Under the pieces are notes generated by a model. It was not told the origin of the DNA. It did not search any database and saw only the letters and a program-made list of their open reading frames with translations. Below are positions 58,295 to 64,000 of a stretch of 64,000 nt of DNA, one piece after another. Origin of the DNA: CANMXU01 sp052030545. GTDB lineage: Bacteria; Pseudomonadota; Gammaproteobacteria; Enterobacterales; Alteromonadaceae. Positions within the stretch are counted from its first letter, which is position 1; each line of letters starts with the position of its first letter. Made by a program: the position numbers and the translations under genes. The stretch is from contig NZ_JBPDIH010000001.1 of the NCBI RefSeq assembly GCF_052030545.1, forward strand, positions 248,001-312,000, read 5' to 3'.

Positions 58295-61207
58295 ATGATT
58301 AAGTATTTATTGAGTATTTGCCTTTTTTTGGTAACAAGCAGTGCCGCTAGTGCTACCTTAGAGGAAGGTTATCCAGTAACGGATAGAACAAAAGTCATAT
58401 TAAAACAGGGGTGGAAATTTCATTTAGGCAATGAAAGTAAAGACTTTATTAATAAAATAGACGACAGCGACTGGCAAGAAGTTACGGTGCCTCACACTTT
58501 AAGCTTAACATCGTTGTCATTAAATGATGTGCGAGATAGTAAGGTACAAGAAACATTTCAACGCAATGTTGGCTGGTATCGTAATAAAATTAATGTCAGT
58601 TCAAATAGCAATAAAAAAGTATTTTTAGAATTTGAAGGGGCGCACCAAGTAACTGATTTATGGGTAAACGGACAACATATTGGCCAACATAGGGTGAGTG
58701 GCTATAGCCCTTTTATTTTCGATATTAGCCGTGCCGTTAACTATGGAAAATCAAATCAAATAACGTTACGTGTTGATAATACTACGCAACTAGACGTGCC
58801 TCCTGATCCTGGTCCATTCGATTTTATCAAGTTTGGTGGTTTATACCGAGATGTCTATTTAGTCGAAACCAATAAAGTACGGGTTAGCTTTAATATTGAA
58901 GCACTTAATGCCGGTATTACTATTACCACACCTTCAGTTGACCCAGTTAATTTAAATGCCACTGTGAATATAAAAACTGTGGTAAAGAATGAATTAAATA
59001 TTGCGCAAGACGTTACCTTAATTAATCGTATTGTTGATCATACTGGTGCTGTAGTTGAACGATTAACCGAGCAAAAAACGATCGCAGCAAATAGCGATTA
59101 TAGTTTTAATCAAATTGGTGGTATTGAAAATAATGCTAGGCTTTGGTCGGTTGATGATCCATATTTGTACAAAGTAAATACTGTCGTAATGGTTAATGGT
59201 AAGCCGGTTGATGTGGTCGATAATAATTTAGGTCTACGTACCTTTGAACTTGATCCTGAATTAGGATTTAAATTGAATGGGAAACCTATTGAAATTGTAG
59301 GTTTTAATCGTCACCAACATTATGGTTATATTGGTGATGCATTGCCAGACTCTTTACATGTTAAAGATATGCAACAATTTAAAAAAATGGGTTTCAATAT
59401 GGTTCGTACCGCCCATTACCCACAAGATGACGCACTCATTGAAGCATGTGATAAGTTAGGTATTTTAGTTTATACCGAAGCGCCTACATGGACCGCTATG
59501 CCAAAAGAAAAAGCATGGTGGAATAATCTTGAGCAGTCAGCCCGGATTATGGTGCGCAATAATCGAAACAATCCGTCAGTTGTTATTTGGGGGGCGGGGA
59601 TAAATCACCGTGGTTATGTGCCGCAAATGCAATATGCAATTAAACAAGAAGACCCAACACGGTTAACTGCGTCACAAAGCTCTCGTTGGACGGGGTGGCA
59701 AGCTAGTGGTTTAACTGATATTTACGCCAATATGCTTTATGGTCCGGGTGATTGGAAGCGTAATGAACCAATGTTTGCTATGGAAGGTTTTGGCGGTCCT
59801 GCGGTTGTTGCAGAATATAAACGCGATGCCAAAATACCGGGCATACTAACTTGGACAGCACATGCCTATTATACTTTTCATGATATTGGCAATTTAGAAG
59901 ATAGAACTCGTTTAGGATACTTATCATCATTTAGATCGGTCAGAGATCCTCTGATTAACTGGTATCCTAGTGAACTACGCGACAGCACCTATTTACATGT
60001 AGATAGTGAATGGAAAGAAGGTATTGATGATTTTGTTGTATACAGTAATGTTCAAGAAATAGCGCTGGTTTTAAACGGACAATCATTAGGTAAGTTTAAA
60101 CCTTCTAAGGCTCTACTTTACCAAGGTTTAGATCACCCGCCATTTGAAGTGCCTGTTCAATTTTATCAACCGGGTAAAATGGAGGTTATTGGTCTTATTG
60201 ATGGAAAAGAAGTGGCTAAACAGACGGTTTATACGCCGGGTAAACCTCATTCAATTCGTCTACGTTTAGATAGCGCCGACCGTGAGTTTATTGCTGATGG
60301 TAATGATATTGTTGTTGGCTATGCAGAAATTATTGATAAAAATGGCATGTTAATTAAAGATGCTAATGTTGACGTGTCGTTTCGTGTCCGTGGCGATGCA
60401 ACTATCATCGGCGATAACGCTGATATTGATGCTAATCCGGCAAAAGTACGTTTAGGCACCGCGCCAGTACTTATTCGTGCCGGTTACTCACCAGGCACCA
60501 TAACGGTGAAAGCAACAGCCAAAGGTTTACGCGCTAGTAGTGTGAAAATAAAAAGTACTCAGTTTGAGTCAGACATGCTAAAAGCGAATGCTTATGCTAT
60601 TCAGGATTATAAAACGTTGAAAGTTGATATTGGCTCAACTGAGCAGCTAGTTCAATTTGGTTGGACTGCATGGGAAGGCAATGATAACGAACCTTCTGAA
60701 CAAACATTTAGTGCCTTTGGTGGCTTTTCTGCCAAACTAAATAATATTTCTAATGACGGTCTTTTACGTTGGTTAGGTGAAATGAATGTTATCGGTTTTA
60801 ATGGTTATACCTACGGCGAAGGTGTTTTAGCTATAGATAAAAAAGGCTTGAAGTTGTCGTTTATCGATTTACCTAAAGGCAAATATACCTTAAAAACCTT
60901 TCACCACGCACCAAGAACAAATACTGACTCGATGGACCCAAATAAAGAGAAGCTTAAAACACTAAGTATTCATAAAATTCCGTACAGCCAGAAAATATAT
61001 GCGCAAGTGCTTAAGCAAAAATCGGGTAAACGCGTGATTGACGTTAGCCAAGGAAAGTCATTACAGTGGAGCAAGCCTGGTCAAGGTTCGTTAAACTTTA
61101 GTTCAAACGGCAAAGACCCTATAAATATTGTCTTTTCACCACAGGGTACTTCAAAAGGCGTTTGGCTTAATGCATTTGAATTAACGTACGAAAAGAATAT
61201 GTTTTAG
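58295..61207 (+). CDS. Secreted glycoside hydrolase family 2-like protein (atypical acid/base site)
   Basis: Exported GH2-family protein, 970 aa, signal peptide ending in ASA. N-terminal jelly-roll (VFLEFEGAHQVTDLWVNGQHIGQH), Ig-like domain, TIM barrel from about residue 330 (GFNRHQHYGYIGDALPD, RTAHYPQDDALIEACDKLGILVYTEAP) and a C-terminal beta-sandwich that looks malectin-like. The nucleophile Glu497 is in FAMEGFGG. The usual Asn-Glu acid/base pair is instead Asn437-His438 (VVIWGAGINHRG), so activity may be altered. It lies in opposite orientation between hisA and hisF. Substrate is unknown, perhaps an algal polysaccharide fragment. Confidence 0.85.
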   Translation: MIKYLLSICLFLVTSSAASATLEEGYPVTDRTKVILKQGWKFHLGNESKDFINKIDDSDWQEVTVPHTLSLTSLSLNDVRDSKVQETFQRNVGWYRNKINVSSNSNKKVFLEFEGAHQVTDLWVNGQHIGQHRVSGYSPFIFDISRAVNYGKSNQITLRVDNTTQLDVPPDPGPFDFIKFGGLYRDVYLVETNKVRVSFNIEALNAGITITTPSVDPVNLNATVNIKTVVKNELNIAQDVTLINRIVDHTGAVVERLTEQKTIAANSDYSFNQIGGIENNARLWSVDDPYLYKVNTVVMVNGKPVDVVDNNLGLRTFELDPELGFKLNGKPIEIVGFNRHQHYGYIGDALPDSLHVKDMQQFKKMGFNMVRTAHYPQDDALIEACDKLGILVYTEAPTWTAMPKEKAWWNNLEQSARIMVRNNRNNPSVVIWGAGINHRGYVPQMQYAIKQEDPTRLTASQSSRWTGWQASGLTDIYANMLYGPGDWKRNEPMFAMEGFGGPAVVAEYKRDAKIPGILTWTAHAYYTFHDIGNLEDRTRLGYLSSFRSVRDPLINWYPSELRDSTYLHVDSEWKEGIDDFVVYSNVQEIALVLNGQSLGKFKPSKALLYQGLDHPPFEVPVQFYQPGKMEVIGLIDGKEVAKQTVYTPGKPHSIRLRLDSADREFIADGNDIVVGYAEIIDKNGMLIKDANVDVSFRVRGDATIIGDNADIDANPAKVRLGTAPVLIRAGYSPGTITVKATAKGLRASSVKIKSTQFESDMLKANAYAIQDYKTLKVDIGSTEQLVQFGWTAWEGNDNEPSEQTFSAFGGFSAKLNNISNDGLLRWLGEMNVIGFNGYTYGEGVLAIDKKGLKLSFIDLPKGKYTLKTFHHAPRTNTDSMDPNKEKLKTLSIHKIPYSQKIYAQVLKQKSGKRVIDVSQGKSLQWSKPGQGSLNFSSNGKDPINIVFSPQGTSKGVWLNAFELTYEKNMF

Positions 61208-61258
61208 TAAGATAGTCACCATATCTGACAGATTTTGTTCGGTAGGGCGATGCTTATT

Positions 61259-61290
61259 GCACAGCGACAGTTTATTAACTATCGCTGTGC
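61259..61290 (+). terminator. Hairpin after the glycosidase gene
   Basis: GCACAGCGA / TCGCTGTGC plus an inner AGTT/AACT pair. No T run. Confidence 0.5.
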
Positions 61291-61428
61291 ATAACATACT
61301 TATTGATAGTTTTAGCAATAGATGGTTTTACTAATAGATTTTACTTACAGAGAATGTATATATAAAAATGTGAATTTACCAGTCTTGAAGGTACAGAGGT
61401 TAGCATTATAGCTTTGAAATAATTTAAA

Positions 61429-61462
61429 ATATCTAAATACCATGTTGATGGTATTTAGATAT
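61429..61462. terminator. Terminator at the 3' end of hisA
   Basis: ATATCTAAATACCAT GTTG ATGGTATTTAGATAT, a perfect 15-bp stem. Read leftward from hisA it is followed by TTTTAAATT, so it ends the hisBHA transcript before the glycosidase. Confidence 0.8.
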
Positions 61463-61488
61463 ACTCATGGCGTTACAGGATCTAAAGA

Positions 61489-62226
61489 TTAACGCGTTGG
61501 CCAACAAGCTATTGCTTCTTCTAAAGTGAACTTCCCTTCAAGCAATGAACGACCTAAAATTACGCCGCTAACGCCCGTGCCAATTAAGGCTTTAATATCA
61601 TCTAAGCTGCCAATGCCGCCTGATGCTTGCCACTCAATACTTGGGTATTTTTGACAAAGCTCAATGTATAAATCAACGTTGGTGCCGCTTAACGTGCCGT
61701 CTTTGGAAATGTCGGTACACAATACGTGCTTTAAGCCGACTTTAATGTAGTCATCGACTAAATCTTCAATGGTCACACCGCTGTCTTTTATCCAGCCGTG
61801 AGTCGGTAATTGCTTGTTGCCGTTTTCATCAATGCGCACATCTAAGGCTAATACGATTTTATCGCCGCCGTAAGTTTCAATCCATTGGCGAACCAGATGC
61901 GGCTCTTTAATCGCTAAGCTACCAATAACCACGCGATCAGCGCCAAGGGCTAATAATTCTTTAACGTCTTGTTCACTGCGAATACCGCCGCCGACTTGAA
62001 TGGTCATGCTAGGGTGGTCAACCACAGTGCGTAATACACTTAATTGGCGTTTGGTATTATCTTTTGCGCCGTCTAAATCGACAAAGTGCATTACAGTGGC
62101 ACCGGCATCAGCATAAACTTGCTGACGCTCTTTTGGCGTATATTGATATTGGGTTTTTTGTTGATAATCGCCTTGAAATAAGCGGACCACTTGACCATCA
62201 ATAAGGTCAATTGCTGGGATCATCAT
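61489..62226 (-). CDS. hisA: Phosphoribosylformimino-5-aminoimidazole carboxamide ribotide isomerase
   Basis: Fourth step of histidine synthesis, 245 aa, the E. coli length. Barrel enzyme with catalytic Asp in MIPAIDLIDGQVVRLFQGDY and the second in IVLALDVRID; MTIQVGGGIRSEQDV and WQASGGIGSLDDI bind phosphate. The start may be either of two successive ATGs. It is 167 bases from hisH, a wider gap than is usual for this operon, and is followed by its own terminator instead of hisF. Confidence 0.96.
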   Translation of the reverse strand: MMIPAIDLIDGQVVRLFQGDYQQKTQYQYTPKERQQVYADAGATVMHFVDLDGAKDNTKRQLSVLRTVVDHPSMTIQVGGGIRSEQDVKELLALGADRVVIGSLAIKEPHLVRQWIETYGGDKIVLALDVRIDENGNKQLPTHGWIKDSGVTIEDLVDDYIKVGLKHVLCTDISKDGTLSGTNVDLYIELCQKYPSIEWQASGGIGSLDDIKALIGTGVSGVILGRSLLEGKFTLEEAIACWPTR

Positions 62227-62354
62227 AATTTTATGCTCTCTGTCTTTATTAGTTTAAGTGTCGCTATTTCGCGCTTTCTGAGTAACCAAGCGTATTTAAA
62301 AGTACTCTTTATGTTCATCAATTCCGTGCTTTCGCATTACGCTTTTATCAACGT

Positions 62355-62385
62355 AAGGCTTCAAATAGCTGGCATTTGAAGCTTT
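62355..62385. repeat. Hairpin in the hisH-hisA gap
   Basis: AAGGCTTCAAAT and ATTTGAAGCTTT pair over 12 bp (one G-T) around a 7-base loop, 9 bases after the hisH stop. Possible attenuating or mRNA-stabilising structure. Confidence 0.5.
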
Positions 62386-62393
62386 ACGGGGAT

Positions 62394-63017
62394 TTACATT
62401 TCAAGAAAGTTTTTAATAATTTTGCTGCCGGCAGCACCCGAACGCTCAGGGTGGAACTGACAACCGATAAAGTTATTTTTAACAATCGCGGCTGAAAATT
62501 CGCTGCCGTATTCACAAGTTGCTGCTGTGTGCTCACCGACAGGAACGGCAAAACTGTGAACAAAATAAAAATATTCACCCGCCTTAATTCCGGCAAATAC
62601 TGGGTGGTCAATAACCGAGGTTAAGGTATTCCAACCCATGTGCGGTAAACGCAAGCCATCAGCTTGTAACGGTTTTACTTGTGTCGGTATTAAGTTTAAG
62701 CAATCGACAATTTCTAACTCGCCGCTAAAGTTGCCTTCGTGGGAGCTTTGCGTCATTAACTGCATGCCTAAACAAAAGCCTAATACCGGTTGCGTTAAGC
62801 CTTGAATAGTGGCGGTTAAGCCTTTTTTGTCAATGTTGGCCATGGCATGTTTGGCATTGCCAACACCGGGTAAAATCACTTTGTCGGCGGCTTTAATCAG
62901 CGCAATATCGTCAGTAATTTGGGCGGTAAAACCTAAACGCTGCACGGCAAATTGCACCGAAGATAAGTTGGCGCAGCCGGTATCAACAATAACAAATTTT
63001 TGATCTGTGCTAGCCAC
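62394..63017 (-). CDS. hisH: Imidazole glycerol phosphate synthase subunit HisH
   Basis: Glutamine amidotransferase subunit that feeds ammonia to HisF, 207 aa. The nucleophile cysteine is in VLGFCLGMQLM, and the His-Glu of the catalytic triad in IGCQFHPERSG. It starts FVIVDTGCANLSSVQFAVQRLG. Its first base overlaps the last base of hisB. Confidence 0.96.
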   Translation of the reverse strand: MASTDQKFVIVDTGCANLSSVQFAVQRLGFTAQITDDIALIKAADKVILPGVGNAKHAMANIDKKGLTATIQGLTQPVLGFCLGMQLMTQSSHEGNFSGELEIVDCLNLIPTQVKPLQADGLRLPHMGWNTLTSVIDHPVFAGIKAGEYFYFVHSFAVPVGEHTAATCEYGSEFSAAIVKNNFIGCQFHPERSGAAGSKIIKNFLEM

Positions 63018-64000
63018 TACAAGGCTCCTTTCGAGCTAGGCAAGTCGTTACCTTTAACTAAAATAGCTTGGCCTAAGGCGCGACCAAAGACTTTAAATAG
63101 GCTTTCGACTTGGTGATGACAATTGCCTTTGCTCGTAGATAAGTGCAAGGTAATTAACATGCTATCCGCTAATGAGCGGAAAAAGTGCGAAACCATTTGT
63201 GTTGACATCGTACCAACCGTGCTGTCGGTAAATTCTGCGTCAAATTCAAGCCAAGGACGACCTGATAAGTCGATCGCACATTCAGCGCGACATTCATCCA
63301 TCGGCAGTACAAAACCAAAACGGCCGATACCGCGTTTATCGCCAAGTGCTTCTTTTAATGCTTGACCAAGTGCAAGAGCGGTGTCTTCAACGCTGTGGTG
63401 ATCATCAATGTGATAATCGCCAACCACTGAGCAATCAAGGCTAAAGCCGCCGTGTGTGGCGATTTGATCTAACATGTGATCAAAAAAGCCAAGGCCGGTA
63501 TTGATTGAACTTTTGCCAGAAACGTCTAAATTCACACTCACTTTTATGTCGGTTTCTTTGGTGGTACGAACAACGGTGGCTTCGCGCGGCTGCTTTAATA
63601 ACTGCGTTTCAATGTCGTCCCAGTTATTGCTTTCGCGGTTGTATTGAATTCCGACAATGCCCATGTTTTTTGCTAAGCCGATATCGGTCTCACGATCGCC
63701 AATCACATAAGAATTAGCAAAGTCAACGCGGCCTTGTTGCAAGTAATCGCTGACTAAACCAAGTTTTGGTTTGCGGCAATTGCAGTTGTCTTCATCAAAA
63801 TGAGGACATAATAAAACGTCGTCAAATACCACACCTTGTGATGAGAAAATATCCATCATTTTATCGTGTGGTAAATCAAAGTCAGCTTGAGGGTAGCTGT
63901 CGGTACCTAAGCCGTCTTGGTTTGAAACCATTACTAGCTTGTAGCCCTTTGCTTGCAGCGCTAATAAAACCGGAATAACTTTCGGTTCAAATACTAACTT
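63017..64000 (-). CDS. hisB: Bifunctional histidinol-phosphatase / imidazoleglycerol-phosphate dehydratase (partial, 5' end outside window)
   Basis: Sixth and eighth steps of histidine synthesis. The frame is open to base 64000, so the true start lies outside the window; the internal ATG at 63931 is within the phosphatase domain (MVSNQDGLGTDSYPQ). The HAD phosphatase part shows the zinc-binding CPHFDEDNCNCRKP and GDRETDIGLAKNMGI. The dehydratase part shows GLGFFDHMLDQIATHGGF, DDHHSVEDTALALGQAL and SKGNCHHQVESLFKVFGRAL with metal-binding histidines. It overlaps hisH by one base. Confidence 0.95.
   Translation of the reverse strand, partial: KLVFEPKVIPVLLALQAKGYKLVMVSNQDGLGTDSYPQADFDLPHDKMMDIFSSQGVVFDDVLLCPHFDEDNCNCRKPKLGLVSDYLQQGRVDFANSYVIGDRETDIGLAKNMGIVGIQYNRESNNWDDIETQLLKQPREATVVRTTKETDIKVSVNLDVSGKSSINTGLGFFDHMLDQIATHGGFSLDCSVVGDYHIDDHHSVEDTALALGQALKEALGDKRGIGRFGFVLPMDECRAECAIDLSGRPWLEFDAEFTDSTVGTMSTQMVSHFFRSLADSMLITLHLSTSKGNCHHQVESLFKVFGRALGQAILVKGNDLPSSKGAL

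Noticed and set aside
63017..63931. hisB beginning at the ATG at 63931
   Set aside because: The frame stays open for 23 more codons to base 64000, with sequence typical of the HAD phosphatase domain, so the gene is cut by the window edge instead of starting there.

Overview
The window is a chromosomal segment of a marine gammaproteobacterium, most likely Alteromonadales and close to Colwelliaceae (Colwellia/Thalassotalea type). The evidence is the low G+C coding sequence, proteins closely resembling E. coli household proteins, gene neighbourhoods shared with gammaproteobacteria (sapAB-pspF/pspABC-ycjXF-tyrR, apt-dnaX-ybaB, recR-htpG-adk, hisBHAF-IE), and the many TonB-receptor, orphan solute-binding and fasciclin-type genes. 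The genus is an inference. No rRNA, tRNA, CRISPR array, phage or insertion sequence was recognised. The only structural RNA seen is the 4.5S SRP RNA.

Layout. 0-7.5 kb: envelope stress, with sapB (cut by the window edge), sapA and pspF leftward, and pspABC then ycjX-ycjF rightward. 7.6-12.5 kb: phenylalanine/tyrosine catabolism (phhA, phhB, tyrR, fahA, maiA), with one perfect and two weaker TyrR boxes. 12.7-18 kb: a DUF3014 protein, an acyltransferase, the ffs RNA, a periplasmic binding protein and a chemoreceptor. 18-20.6 kb: dusC, an unlisted 51-residue two-cysteine peptide, a secreted Cys-Gly-Glu-Gly-Lys repeat protein of HvfA type, and a 40-residue membrane peptide behind a perfect FNR-type box. 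20.6-24.4 kb: a response regulator, apt, dnaX (with two tandem frameshift heptamers) and ybaB.

24.5-50.5 kb lies between ybaB and recR, which are adjacent in many gammaproteobacteria, so it looks like an accessory block. It holds a TonB receptor and a binding protein; a leftward six-gene operon for a Tat-exported molybdenum hydroxylase with its maturation factors (SufS-like, SufU-like, XdhC, MocA); and a large ECF sigma/ChrR stress locus (DUF2878, chalcone-isomerase-like, DUF3833, a TIGR01777 epimerase, a fasciclin lipoprotein, a LON-domain protein, then ecf sigma-chrR-DUF523/1722-phrB-NTF2-SDR-FAD oxidase-DUF1365-cfa). Five transcription units there, on both strands, carry the same promoter pattern, TGA(T/A)C(C/T)-N16/17-CGTA. 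This is most simply read as one sigma factor controlling photolyase and lipid-modifying genes together, as in the singlet-oxygen response of Rhodobacter.

50.5-54.2 kb: recR, htpG (with a sigma-32-like promoter) and adk. 54.2-54.4 kb: palindromic direct repeats. 54.5-56.4 kb: MAPEG, elaA and another binding protein. 56.4-64 kb: histidine biosynthesis leftward (hisB cut by the edge, hisH, hisA, hisF, hisIE), interrupted between hisA and hisF by an oppositely oriented, secreted GH2-family glycosidase homologue whose usual catalytic Asn-Glu pair reads Asn-His.
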